Below the pieces are notes generated by a model. It ran no database searches. It worked only from the letters and a program-made list of their open reading frames with translations, and was not told where the DNA came from. Positions 34,210-43,313 of a stretch of DNA of 64,000 nucleotides are shown piece after piece. Source of the DNA: Phormidesmis sp963789215 (GTDB lineage: Bacteria > Cyanobacteriota > Cyanobacteriia > Phormidesmidales > Phormidesmidaceae); assembly GCA_963789215.1 (NCBI GenBank), contig CAWBJY010000004.1, positions 372,001 through 436,000 on the forward strand. Direction: 5' to 3'. The position numbers were made by a program, and so were the translations under genes. Numbering within the stretch: the first letter of the stretch is position 1; every line of letters begins with the position of its first letter.

Positions 34210-34464
34210 AGAAAGTAGGGTTAAGAACTGAAGAGGGACTCTCTCGATGAAATAGACAGAAGAAAAACGATATTCTATGACAGTCTGTGCCTAAATATCT
34301 TGGCTGATATGCGCATAGATTGCTTCTAGCTTAGAGGATGTCGCGGCTGACTTTTATAGCTGCATGTCGCCTCGTTAAACTGGTAGCTTAGGTAGCAGCT
34401 CGGGTCCGACCAGTCTTATTTTCCTGGGTTACGTCTCTATATTGGTCTGTATCGCCGCTGTGCT

Positions 34465-35367
34465 ATGACTTTTACAGAAGCTTCCGCTTTAACTCAATAT
34501 GCCGAAGCGCCCGCTGTAAAAAGACTTGACCTTTCAGAATCGGGAATGGCTCGCCTAGTTACTTTTGGTGAAGGCCAGCGCCAGCGCTATCTGAACAACC
34601 TGCCGTTTCCTCATTTAGTGATTGATAATCTTTTCCCGGAGGCTTTGCTAGCAGACGTTTTGCACGACGTACAGAGGCTGGAGCATCCGATCGCTAAGAA
34701 CTTTTACGGCGCTGTAAAGGAATACGCTACGCCCGATCTACAGGCGATGGGGCCAACGGCGCAGCGGTTTTTGCTTGACCTTTGCTCGGCTAGGTTTTGT
34801 CAGTTTTTGGAGGCGCTAACTGGGGTTGAAGGGGTAATTCCGGATCCTCACTTTGAGGGGGGCGGCGTGCACGAAATTTCGCGCGGCGGCTTTTCGAAGA
34901 TGCGCACCGACTTTAACTGGAATAAACGGCTGCGGCTAGATCGGCGGCTGAGTATGCTGATTTATTTGAACCCAGATTGGGAAGAGATCTGGGGAGGACA
35001 TTTGGAGCTTTGGGATGGCGAGATGCAGGGCCAGTTTGTTAAAATTCCGCCGGTTTTTAATAAGACCGTTATTTTTTCGACGACCGACCATTCTTACCAC
35101 GGGCATCCTAATCCGCTGGAATGCCCGGATGGGGTGAGTCGGCGATCGTTGGTTTTGTATTACTACAGCAACGGTCGCCCAAAAGAAGAGATGCAGTTTT
35201 TTCAGAGCGCGGGCACGAACTACAAAGCGCGACCGGGCGAGATCTTTTTGCCGCCACAACAGCCCGGTACAAAATCTGGTGCGAAGTCTGTTCCGGTTTC
35301 TGCGCCTCGTCGGAAGGCTCAGACGCTTCAGCAGTCGGTGAAGAAAAAGCTAGAAGAAGCTGCCTAA
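34465..35367 (+). CDS. 2OG-Fe(II) oxygenase-superfamily protein with a substituted iron ligand
   Basis: A 300-residue double-stranded beta-helix protein close to bacterial 2OG-Fe(II) oxygenases of the prolyl-hydroxylase type. Family landmarks are FPHLVIDNLFPEALL, EISRGGFSKMRTDFNWNKRL, LNPDWEEIWGGHLELWD, VIFSTTDHSYHGHPNPL (distal His) and RRSLVLYYYSNGRP (2OG-binding Arg). As I know the family, the metal-binding HxD lies at KVHADFN. Here the His is Arg (KMRTDFN, codon CGC), so iron binding may be lost. The protein may hydroxylate nothing, or use a different ligand set. It lies among polysaccharide genes, divergent from kdsC. The C-terminal 40 residues are basic. Confidence 0.75.
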   Translation: MTFTEASALTQYAEAPAVKRLDLSESGMARLVTFGEGQRQRYLNNLPFPHLVIDNLFPEALLADVLHDVQRLEHPIAKNFYGAVKEYATPDLQAMGPTAQRFLLDLCSARFCQFLEALTGVEGVIPDPHFEGGGVHEISRGGFSKMRTDFNWNKRLRLDRRLSMLIYLNPDWEEIWGGHLELWDGEMQGQFVKIPPVFNKTVIFSTTDHSYHGHPNPLECPDGVSRRSLVLYYYSNGRPKEEMQFFQSAGTNYKARPGEIFLPPQQPGTKSGAKSVPVSAPRRKAQTLQQSVKKKLEEAA

Positions 35368-35452
35368 GCCGCTGCTTGAGATCTATAAGGCTGGTAAGCG
35401 ATCGCTCCGTGGCTAACAGCATACCTTTTTGAAATTGACAGTTGAGTTTTGG

Positions 35453-35685
35453 ATGAATATTCTTAGCCCCCTAAAGAAAGCGCTTCTAGGAAAGTCTAGA
35501 CCCGCACCTAAGGCTGTGCCCTCTGGCTGCTTTGACCAGCAGGCGATGAAAGACTTCGATCCGGCTGCGTTTAATCAGCGCATGCTGTGGACACCATTAA
35601 CTGTCCGCCTGAGACCTATCGATGGATTGTTAACGTTATTTTTGAGCTGCCAAAGCCAGCGAAGATTAAGCGCAAGCTGTCTTGA
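35453..35685 (+). pseudogene. short unidentified gene interrupted by a frameshift
   Basis: From ATG 35453 the frame gives MNILSPLKKALLGKSRP...DFDPAAFNQRMLWT and then loses sense. The overlapping frame from about 35596 continues INCPPETYRWIVNVIFEL and KPAKIKRKLS to a TGA at 35683-35685. Adding one base near 35592 joins the two halves into about 78 residues. I do not recognise the family. It may be a small gene, or the remnant of a longer one. The next 100 nt (35686-35786) show no gene. Confidence 0.4.
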
Positions 35686-35786
35686 AAGGGAACGTATTAG
35701 GGTATAGATGCCATCTGCCTTGCTCGACTGACCGGTGGCGATTTTGTTTTCTGAGTGGCTCGACCCTACGCTTAACCATGAGCGAC

Positions 35787-36961
35787 TCAGGCTAATGTCA
35801 GCAGCTCTTTTATCTGGACTTCGATAGCTTCTAGACTGAAGGCTTCTGCGCAGTGGGCCTGACTGTTGGTTACTAACCGATTACGCAGCGTCTCGTCTTC
35901 TATTAACTGCTGAATTTTGTTGAACCATTGATCGGACGCAACGGTTAAAATCTGTTCTGGCGTGAATTGAGCATATACGGGGCCGTCGCTAGCAAGGGTG
36001 GCAATGCCGCAGGCAGTGTACTCAACGTATTTGCTAGCTGTTTTGCACTGATTGAACTCGGTATTTTGTAAGGGGGCCAGTCCAATTGCCCAGTTTAGCT
36101 GCTGTAGCTGGTTGAGGAATTTGGCGTAGTCGGGTTCGGTGCCATAGGCTTTGGTCTGCTGGGAGAAGATTTTGAGGGCTTCTGGCATTTCTATAGTGCC
36201 AAAGGTCTCGAAGCGTACTTGGGGATAGTCTGTCAGGATCTGGGCGATTTGTGGAGCGATCGCGTTCAAATCTGCTTGATGACCTTTAGATCCCATATAG
36301 CCAAACGTCAGTGCTTTTTTGCGGTCTGGCTCGCTAGAGATGAGGAAGTCGAGGTAAGGCGTACAGCGAGCGCTGAAGACGGTTTGTTGGGGAAATTGGT
36401 GGGCTAGGCGATCGCCTAAAGCAGCGGTCGATGCGTAGATTAGATCGGTTTGCTCTAGCAGTCTTTTGCGCACTCTCAGCACCACCGGATCGCTTTTTCT
36501 CTGCTGAATTTCTTCTAACGCTGGATCTATATTGAGTAAGTCGTCGTTGGTGTGGTAGACTGTGGCCACATTTCTAGCCTTGAACAAAGCGGGCAGCACA
36601 TCTGCATAAGGCACTCCGTACCGACTAAATATCACCAGCGTGGGCTGTGCGTCTGCGATGACTTGATCGACGAAGTCTTCTGGTGCTTTTCCTTTTGTCC
36701 ACTGATCAATTTCGGCGCTGTCTAGCACGAAAAAGGCCAGGCTTTCGGTGTTGTGGAGCCGCAGGAGTACATAGTGAAAAAATAGAAAGTAGGTCGCTCC
36801 GCATATTGTCTACCAGAATCAGAGATTCGTGGGCTGTTTGTACGGCGACGGAAAGGCATAGGCGTAGTGCGGAGAGTTTGCAGACAGCTTTTCACCTGCT
36901 CCATCACTCGTTGATTTTCTAGAGAATAGAGATTTGAGCGGATTAATTGGCATTGCAGCAC
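35787..36961 (-). pseudogene. GT-B glycosyltransferase with two frameshifts in its N-terminal part
   Basis: The intact downstream part (36728 to 35787, 313 residues) is a GT-B protein: VIFSRYGVPYADVLPALF, ATVYHTNDDLL, LTFGYMGSKGHQADLNAI, and CKTASKYVEYTACGIATLAS as the nucleotide-sugar site. Upstream, three frames join smoothly if two homopolymers are each one base too long. These are four T (plus strand, 36889-36892) and six A (36777-36782). The joined sequence starts at GTG 36961 and runs NLYSLENQRVMEQVK, then LILVDNMRSDLLSIF, then HYVLLRLHNTESLAFFVL. The repaired protein would be about 392 residues. It is either inactivated, or the indels are sequencing errors. The start overlaps the upstream GT8-like gene by 19 bases. 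Confidence 0.75.
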
Positions 36962-37866
36962 TTTGCACCCCTTATGGCTAATTCACGTTCTTTGATGGCC
37001 GTTTTTCGAATTTTTTTCTGCCGATAGACTTCCTGATGTGGTTTGTAAGGTCGATCAATTATTTTCAGCAGTTTTTGAAACTGTGGCTTCAGCAGAGAAG
37101 GTACTTTATGCTCCCAGCGCAGCGCAGCCATCAATGAAGGCCGAAAGTGGCCCAGATCGATCTCTGTTTTCAGCTCTGCTGGAGTGAGCTTTCCTGTCTT
37201 TAGCATCAGGCGCACCTCTTCTAGCCACAAATAGCCATATTCATTTCGAGCGTACACCCAAGGCTGAGTTGCCATATCGGTGTAGTGAAGCAGCGCTGTC
37301 TCGTTGGGCTGGTAATATTCCATGCTATTCCATCCGAAGGGGATGGCATAGCGAATCTCTGACTCATCTAAAATGCACAGATCGTACATTAGCTCTTCGT
37401 AGTCATAATTGCCTTGGTCGAGGCTGTCGATAATATTGTTGATTTGCCAAGGGAGGCGATCGCAATCCAATAGCATCACCGCACATTGCTTTACTCTTTG
37501 CTTCGGTGCGCCCTTCTTTTGACAGATCTGCTGCTGCGCTGCTGCCAGTTCTGCTTGAATGACCACCTTGGCCCCATCAAACGGAATATTCCAGAGGTCG
37601 GCAATATCGGTAAATACCAGCATATCGGCGTCTAAGTAGAGCGCTCTGCCTCGGTAATTGGCTAGCTCAGGAATGCAGAACCGGCTGAAAGAGAATCCGG
37701 TGCGCTGCCAGTTTAAGGGGTCTTGGGGAACGCGCACAGGCAAATCTACCATGGCATGTACTTTCACTGGCAGTTCAGTATGGCGCTGGATGGAATGCTC
37801 TAGCACCTTGACAGCCAAAAGCTGCGAACGATCCGCTCCCACATAAATGCTTACCGGCTCATTCAC
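36943..37866 (-). CDS. GT8-like glycosyltransferase (paralogue 2)
   Basis: A protein of about 307 residues beginning VNEPVSIYVGADRSQLLAVK. RALYLDADMLVFTDIADLW holds the DxD motif. CAVMLLDCDRLPW, IPFGWNSMEYYQ and TALLHYTDMATQPW match paralogue 1 segment by segment. The GTG at 37866 has AGAGGA nine bases upstream and aligns with paralogue 1. The frame is open to 38001, but the extra residues (MTCSHDRIPTHVKV) are unlikely. The C-terminal tail is basic. Donor and acceptor are unknown. It probably works on the same glycan as the adjacent kds genes. Confidence 0.82.
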   Translation of the reverse strand: MNEPVSIYVGADRSQLLAVKVLEHSIQRHTELPVKVHAMVDLPVRVPQDPLNWQRTGFSFSRFCIPELANYRGRALYLDADMLVFTDIADLWNIPFDGAKVVIQAELAAAQQQICQKKGAPKQRVKQCAVMLLDCDRLPWQINNIIDSLDQGNYDYEELMYDLCILDESEIRYAIPFGWNSMEYYQPNETALLHYTDMATQPWVYARNEYGYLWLEEVRLMLKTGKLTPAELKTEIDLGHFRPSLMAALRWEHKVPSLLKPQFQKLLKIIDRPYKPHQEVYRQKKIRKTAIKERELAIRGAKCCNAN

Positions 37867-38075
37867 AGCAAATTTCCTCTGGATATATCCTCTGAATATT
37901 CTAGGCGGATCTTCATCCTTTCCTAGCTCGATTCTTAAAGTCCATTCGTTTCCTCTGCGAACCTTTACGTGTGTTGGGATGCGGTCATGCGAACAGGTCA
38001 TTCGAGTAGATTAGTATACTCATGCCGCGAAAGCTGCGTGATGATTGCCATCGCCGTAGCTTCCGACGTAGCTTC

Positions 38076-38978
38076 CTAAATGCTTCTCAAATTTACCTGC
38101 GGCGCAGCGCTGACGGCTTCTCTGACGCGCACTATTTGAGTGAGGATATCCTCTAACTTATCGAGTGGAACCATGTTGGGGCCGTCGCTCAGGGCAACAT
38201 CTGGATTCTCATGGACTTCCATAAAGAGGGCATCAATACCAATAGCTGCGGCTGCTCTGGCCATGTAGGGGACAAATTCGCGCTGTCCGCCGGAGGTGTT
38301 GCCTTGGCCACCGGGCATTTGAACGCTATGGGTGGCGTCGAACACAACGGGATGGCCGAATTCGCGCATTTGGGGCAGGCCGCGAAAGTCTACGACTAGG
38401 GCGTTATAGCCAAAGCTGGTGCCGCGTTCGGTGAGCAGTAAGTTTTTAGCGCCGCCGTCTTCGAGCTTTTTGACGACGTTTCTCATGTCCCATGGGGCGA
38501 GGAACTGGCCTTTTTTGACGTTGATGGCTTTGCCAGTGGCGGCGGCGGCGAGCAGCAGGTCGGTTTGACGACAGAGGAAGGCGGGGATTTGCAACAGGTC
38601 TGCGACTTCGGCGACGGTGGCGGCTTGGTGACTCTCGTGAATATCGGTGACGACGGGGATGCCGAGTTCTTGTTTGACTCGGTTTAGGATGGCGAGTCCT
38701 GCTTCCATGGACTGGCCGCGAAAGGAGCTGATGGAGGTTCGGTTGGCTTTGTCGAAGGAGGATTTGAAGATGAGGTTGATGCCTAGGCGATCGCACACCT
38801 TCAAAATCTCCTCAGCCATCTTCAGCGTAAAGTCCTCAGACTCAATCACACAGGGGCCAGCTAGCAGGGCTAGCGGCTGACCCTCGCCAATCGCAAATTT
38901 GTCAGCGATTTGAGTTTGGATGGTGGGGTTCTGGCCTGTCGCGAGCGTATCAGCAGGCTTAACGGGGGTGGCGACCAT
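38076..38978 (-). CDS. kdsA: 3-deoxy-8-phosphooctulonate synthase (Kdo-8-P synthase)
   Basis: A protein of about 300 residues of the DAHP/KDO8P synthase TIM-barrel family that condenses PEP with arabinose-5-phosphate. Family marks are LLAGPCVIESEDF (about 34-46), FKSSFDKANRTSISSFRG, PVVTDIHESHQA, DLLQIPAFLCRQTDLL, VKKGQFLAPWDM and TERGTSFGYNALVVDFRGL. The ATG at 38978 is preceded by AAGGAG with a 9-base spacer, which decides the start over the open frame reaching 39134. It sits with kdsC, kdsD and glycosyltransferases on one strand. Confidence 0.94.
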   Translation of the reverse strand: MVATPVKPADTLATGQNPTIQTQIADKFAIGEGQPLALLAGPCVIESEDFTLKMAEEILKVCDRLGINLIFKSSFDKANRTSISSFRGQSMEAGLAILNRVKQELGIPVVTDIHESHQAATVAEVADLLQIPAFLCRQTDLLLAAAATGKAINVKKGQFLAPWDMRNVVKKLEDGGAKNLLLTERGTSFGYNALVVDFRGLPQMREFGHPVVFDATHSVQMPGGQGNTSGGQREFVPYMARAAAAIGIDALFMEVHENPDVALSDGPNMVPLDKLEDILTQIVRVREAVSAAPQVNLRSI

Positions 38979-39108
38979 AAGACTATTCTCCTTAAGTGAT
39001 GGTGCTTGAGACCTACTAAGGTCTTCAGTCGTATTCATGCCTATCATGGCAGTTTCTGTTTGGCTCACCCAAATTGGGTAGCCGGGTTCTAGAACAAGTA
39101 GAGTCCAT

Positions 39109-39902
39109 TTAGGCTCGCTTCGAGCCGATGGCAAAGACGTTTAAATAGGGCATATAGCGATCCGATATGGTGTCTATATCAGCCGTTATCTCTGACTTTA
39201 CTTGAAAAACTTTTCTCTCATTGCGCAGCTGTTTTATTCTAAAGCCAACCTTTTCGTTCATGCCGGTGTACCACCAGTCGTGCCACTCAACGTTAGGGAA
39301 CAGCGTCTGCAACCCCGAAAAGCTAATTCTCCAATAGTCGTCTGGATAGGGATGATAGCCCCATACCCAGGGCCCAACAAAAACACTTTCCCACCCGGTG
39401 CTAAAAACTTTTCGATATTGCTCGCAACGACAAAAGGATTTTGGACATGCTCTAATAGCGCCCAGCAAAGCACCGTTTTGAATTGACCCTTGTGCTGATG
39501 GAAGTCTCCTACAAACAAATCTTTTTCACACAGGTCGGCCACAATATCGACATTTTCGCCATCGAATAGATCGACGCCTAGCACCTCTTTTGAGCCATGC
39601 AGTTTCTCTCGCAAAAAAGTTCGAAACTTCGCTGCTTTTGCTTCAGCTTCCGCGTCCTCATAGTTGATCTTTGAACCGACATGCATTAGCGGCCCTTCAA
39701 AATCGAACTTATCGAAGGTCAGACGCTGGGCGATTTCAATAAACTCGCCCAGCTTGTGTCCCCTTTCGGTGGCTTCTGGTTCAGGCAGCTTTACACTATC
39801 GGCTAGCTGATAAGCTAGCTTTGAAATTTCTGCCCTGACGGGCATTGCCTGCTTGCTGATCCAGTCGTTGATACGTTGCCATTTGTCTTTCAGCATGTAC
39901 AT
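39109..39902 (-). pseudogene. class I SAM-dependent methyltransferase-like gene with one frameshift
   Basis: The first frame, from about 39902, reads MYMLKDKWQRINDW, then VLGVDLFDGENVDIVADLCE (SAM-binding region), KTVLCWALLEHVQNPFVV and FLAPGGKVF. It then drifts out of sense. The second frame resumes at VGPWVWGYHPYPDDYWRIS and runs to LNVFAIGSKRA and a stop at 39109. One extra base in the A5 run at 39379-39383 (plus strand) reconnects them as GGKVFFVGPWVWGYHP, giving about 265 residues. The CWALLEHVQNP segment is typical of methyltransferase type 11 proteins. The substrate is unknown. It is a real lesion or a homopolymer miscall. Confidence 0.78.
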
Positions 39903-39955
39903 TACGCTAATAGGTGTCACAATTCCACCAGCATATTTGAATGCTGGAGACAACG

Positions 39956-40984
39956 CTACAGGCCGCTGCGTACAATGTCGTGCAGGCGCACAACCCCTAC
40001 GTGTTGCTGTGTTTTATCGACTACCGGCAGTACTGAGATCTGTGAGGGACGATTCTCCATCTTTTGGAGCGCGTCGTACGCCAAGCACGCTACTGTCACC
40101 GTAGTCGGATGTGCGGTCATAATGTCACCGCTGAGCGTGTTCGCCCACTTATCCTGGCTGGTTTTTTCGAAGGTGCGGCGGAGGTCTCCATCAGTAATGA
40201 TGCCTAGCATTTTGTTCTGGGCGTTGGTCACGCTGACCGCACCTAGACCGCCCTGGCTAATCGCAGAGATCACTTCCAGCAAAGAGGCTTGGGCGCTTAT
40301 TGTCGGCGCGTCGGCATGCATTAGATCCGAGACTTTAAGCGTTAGGCGCTTACCTAGACGGCCCGACGGATGATTGAAGGCGAACTCTTCGGGGGTGAGT
40401 CCTTTGCGTTGCATTAGGGTCATGGCAATCGCATCCCCAATAGCCATAGCCACCGTCGTACTCGCTGTCGGAGCAAGGTTAAGCGGGCAAACTTCTTTGT
40501 CTACGGTGGCCTTAAGCACTACCGCAGAGCGCTGAGCTAAGGGCGAATTCTCGTTGCCCACAATGGAGATAACGGGGGTTTGACGATGCTCTAGGTAAGG
40601 CAGTAGGCCGATAATTTCTTCGGTGAAGCCGCTGTTGCTCAAGGCGATTGCGACATCTTTAGCGCCGACTAACCCCAGATCTCCATGCAGCGCGTCGCTA
40701 GGGTGTAGATAGATCGCCATTGTGCCAGTACTCGTTAGCGTGGCGGCAATTTTGCGGCCCACAATGCCAGATTTACCCATGCCTAAGACGATGACTTTGC
40801 CTTTGCATCCTTTGAGCAGTGCGATCGCCCGTTCTACTTGCTGGGGTAGCAGTCCGGCAGCAGCCTGATGAATGGCCTCTGCCTCTGCCTGGAGTAGCGA
40901 TACAACCTGCTGATAGTCTGCTCGAGCATCAGCAGGTTTTGTTATATCCGCGTTCGAGATTTCTTTAGCAGAAGACGAAATCAC
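39956..40984 (-). CDS. kdsD: arabinose-5-phosphate isomerase (KpsF/GutQ family)
   Basis: A 342-residue protein with an N-terminal SIS sugar-isomerase domain and two C-terminal CBS domains. The SIS domain has VIVLGMGKSGIVGRKIAATL, the catalytic-site segment HPSDALHGDLGL, and ALSNSGFTEEI. The CBS domains are VSDLMHADAPTISAQASLLE / LGIITDGDLRRTF and IMTAHPTTVTVACLAYDAL / VGVVRLHDIVRSG. It converts ribulose-5-phosphate to arabinose-5-phosphate, the sugar used by KdsA. The kpsF name is also used when the gene sits in a capsule cluster, as here. Confidence 0.93.
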   Translation of the reverse strand: MISSSAKEISNADITKPADARADYQQVVSLLQAEAEAIHQAAAGLLPQQVERAIALLKGCKGKVIVLGMGKSGIVGRKIAATLTSTGTMAIYLHPSDALHGDLGLVGAKDVAIALSNSGFTEEIIGLLPYLEHRQTPVISIVGNENSPLAQRSAVVLKATVDKEVCPLNLAPTASTTVAMAIGDAIAMTLMQRKGLTPEEFAFNHPSGRLGKRLTLKVSDLMHADAPTISAQASLLEVISAISQGGLGAVSVTNAQNKMLGIITDGDLRRTFEKTSQDKWANTLSGDIMTAHPTTVTVACLAYDALQKMENRPSQISVLPVVDKTQQHVGVVRLHDIVRSGL

Positions 40985-41066
40985 TGCGTTTCTCCTTTCA
41001 GGGTGGGTTTGCTATCGCTGGGTTAATAGGCGAGTAAGACTAACGGGCGAGCTACCGGCGCTATAG

Positions 41067-41918
41067 CTAGTGCTTCACAAAAAATGTCTTGGTGTAGTTG
41101 ACAACTTTAGGGCCGTAGCGAATATGAAATAAGCTCTCGGAGCGACCCTGCATAAAGGTATCAACGGCTGTCTTCGCCATGGGATAGTGAGCAGAATAAT
41201 AGTCGTCGAGGAAGATGATGCCACCCTTTTCTACTTTAGGATAGAAAAATTCCAGGCATTCTAGATGCCCGTCATATAGATCGCAGTCTATGTTGACAAA
41301 GAAGTAAGGGCCGGTCGGCAGGGTCGGGAGTGATTCTGAGAAAAAACCGGGCACTAGGGTGACGTAGCTGCTCAGGTCTCTTTCATCAATGTCGGCTTGC
41401 ACCTGAGTTTGAGAAGTATCGTTAAAGATCGTGCCCTTTTCTTCCACGAGGTCAATGACCAAATCGGCAGCCATCTGTTCGTCAATATTGCTGAACTCGG
41501 GCAGTCCTTGAAAAGAATCTAGGCCATAGATATGGGCATCTAGTCCATATTGCCGAATAATCTCAGCGCAGGCGACTAGGCTAGAACCCTGGTAAACGCC
41601 GCATTCTGCCGCAATATGAGAGTGGCCGTTGCGCAGCAGGTCGGCGAAGCGCCGGAGTCCTCTTTTTAGCGGGTCGTGCTGAGCCGCATCGGTTGCGTAG
41701 TGCTGGAGTAGCGCCGATCTAAAAATCTGCATGACCGGGATGGCTTTCGCGTAGTACTGCTGGTAAGGCAAATCGAAGGGTAAGGGCGTACGAGAGCTAA
41801 ATTTGATGGGCTTAGGCTTCTTTTGATGGGTGGTTGCGTCAGCTTCTAACGAAATGAGCTGTTCTGTTAGCGGTGCAACCTCTGGCGGTGTCGGACTCAA
41901 ACGGCTGTCCTCTGTCAT
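41067..41918 (-). CDS. TylF/MycF-family O-methyltransferase
   Basis: A 283-residue SAM-dependent methyltransferase of the macrocin O-methyltransferase family, which usually methylates sugar hydroxyls. The SAM-binding region is HIAAECGVYQGSSLVACAEI (about 98-117) and IYGLDSFQGLPE. The metal-binding and catalytic acidic residues lie in FVNIDCDLYDGHLECLEFF and GGIIFLDDYYS (about 215-254). Its location next to the ABC exporter and glycosyltransferases suggests modification of the exported glycan, perhaps a terminal methylation as known for ABC-dependent O-antigens. The target sugar is not deducible. Confidence 0.85.
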   Translation of the reverse strand: MTEDSRLSPTPPEVAPLTEQLISLEADATTHQKKPKPIKFSSRTPLPFDLPYQQYYAKAIPVMQIFRSALLQHYATDAAQHDPLKRGLRRFADLLRNGHSHIAAECGVYQGSSLVACAEIIRQYGLDAHIYGLDSFQGLPEFSNIDEQMAADLVIDLVEEKGTIFNDTSQTQVQADIDERDLSSYVTLVPGFFSESLPTLPTGPYFFVNIDCDLYDGHLECLEFFYPKVEKGGIIFLDDYYSAHYPMAKTAVDTFMQGRSESLFHIRYGPKVVNYTKTFFVKH

Positions 41919-41984
41919 GATGTTCCTCTATACTTCTACTGAATTACGTTTGAGTGACGGGGTGATAGCTGATGACGCTGGCGC

Positions 41985-43313
41985 TCAAGATACATCTGCA
42001 CTAACGGGCTCACAGGGGGCCGGCTCAGCGGTATGAAGCTGCCATTCTCTAGGCTGGTAGAACTGGCACTGATTCATGTTTTTACTTTTTCTGACCTCAA
42101 ATCGAAATGACTCAACCATATCAAAGACGTAGAAAGGACGTCTGGCAACGGTTATTTTCATTACGTAGAGATTAGGACTGAGGCCACAGTAAGGCAGATT
42201 GAGTCTGATTTCTGCAGGACCTGGACTCAGCGGCAGCGGCTGCTTGTCCCGCTCACTGCTGATGTGGAGCACGCAATCTGTACCCGAGTTAAGTTCGCGA
42301 ATCATGACGATGACAATGGCGTCGTCTATGGGTTCTTGGACGCTACAACAGATGCAAATGCTGGCGCTCGCCCCACTTTTGAGCGCATCAATCGGGTCGC
42401 CTGTTTTGTCGATAAAAAATACTTTGTCAATGGTGAGCTCTGTTGCAAGCGTACTGTCCCCTTTGGCGGTAACGGCCGCAGCTGCACCTTTGTTAGCGTC
42501 TGCTTTATAGTCCAAAAGGGCTTCTTCGTAGCGGCTGATCACCTGTTCGGCCGTGTCGTGCAAAATCATTTGGCCTTTTTGCAAAAAGACGGCGGTATTG
42601 CACAGATTGAGGACGGCGTTTGAGTTGTGCGAAACCAGAAAGAAGGAGGTGCCCTGCTCTCGCATTTCGGCCAGACGGCGATAGCATTTGGCGCGAAACA
42701 TGGCGTCGCCTACTGCTAAAACTTCGTCGAGCAACAGCACATCAGGCTGCGTGTAGATTGCGCAAGCAAAGCCAAGTCGGGCGCGCATGCCGGAGCTGTA
42801 GGTGCGCACGGGGGCGTCGATAGCTTCCCAAATCTCGGAGAAATTGACGACATCGTCAAAGCGATCGCTAATATCTTTTCTAGAGACGCCTAGAATCGCC
42901 ATGTTGATAAATACATTTTCACGTCCGCTTAGCAGGGGATTAAAGCCTGCGCCTAGGGCGATTAGGGCTGCCACTCGTCCGCGCACCACGATGCGTCCGG
43001 TGTCGGGTTTCATCAGGCCGCTGATCATGCGCAGCAGCGTCGATTTACCGCTGCCGTTAACGCCGACTAGGCCAATCGATTCGCCGCGTTTGACTTCTAG
43101 GCTGATGTTTTGGACGGCCCAAAATTCCTGATCGCGCAGGCGATCGCTCTGCCTCTCGAGGCCCGCTACTTCAGAAAAAATATCCTGTAGCCCGTATAGG
43201 TAAGAGCGTTTGAGGTTGCGACAAAACTTTTTTGAGACGTTTTGTACCGACAAAATTGAGTCGCTAGACGGCAAGCTGTCGCTGACGGCTGGCCCAACAG
43301 ATGAAGATCCCAT
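41985..43313 (-). CDS. polysaccharide ABC exporter ATP-binding protein (Wzt-like)
   Basis: A protein of about 442 residues. The N-terminal ATPase has Walker A GLVGVNGSGKSTLLRMISGL (about 84-103), the signature YSSGMRARLGFACA, Walker B DVLLLDEVLAVGD and the switch His in LVSHNSNAV. The C-terminal 150 residues form a beta-rich domain like the glycan-cap-binding domain of Wzt. With the permease it exports lipid-linked polysaccharide across the inner membrane. The frame is open to 43406, but the ATG at 43313 overlaps the permease stop (TAATG), showing translational coupling. Confidence 0.92.
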   Translation of the reverse strand: MGSSSVGPAVSDSLPSSDSILSVQNVSKKFCRNLKRSYLYGLQDIFSEVAGLERQSDRLRDQEFWAVQNISLEVKRGESIGLVGVNGSGKSTLLRMISGLMKPDTGRIVVRGRVAALIALGAGFNPLLSGRENVFINMAILGVSRKDISDRFDDVVNFSEIWEAIDAPVRTYSSGMRARLGFACAIYTQPDVLLLDEVLAVGDAMFRAKCYRRLAEMREQGTSFFLVSHNSNAVLNLCNTAVFLQKGQMILHDTAEQVISRYEEALLDYKADANKGAAAAVTAKGDSTLATELTIDKVFFIDKTGDPIDALKSGASASICICCSVQEPIDDAIVIVMIRELNSGTDCVLHISSERDKQPLPLSPGPAEIRLNLPYCGLSPNLYVMKITVARRPFYVFDMVESFRFEVRKSKNMNQCQFYQPREWQLHTAEPAPCEPVSADVS

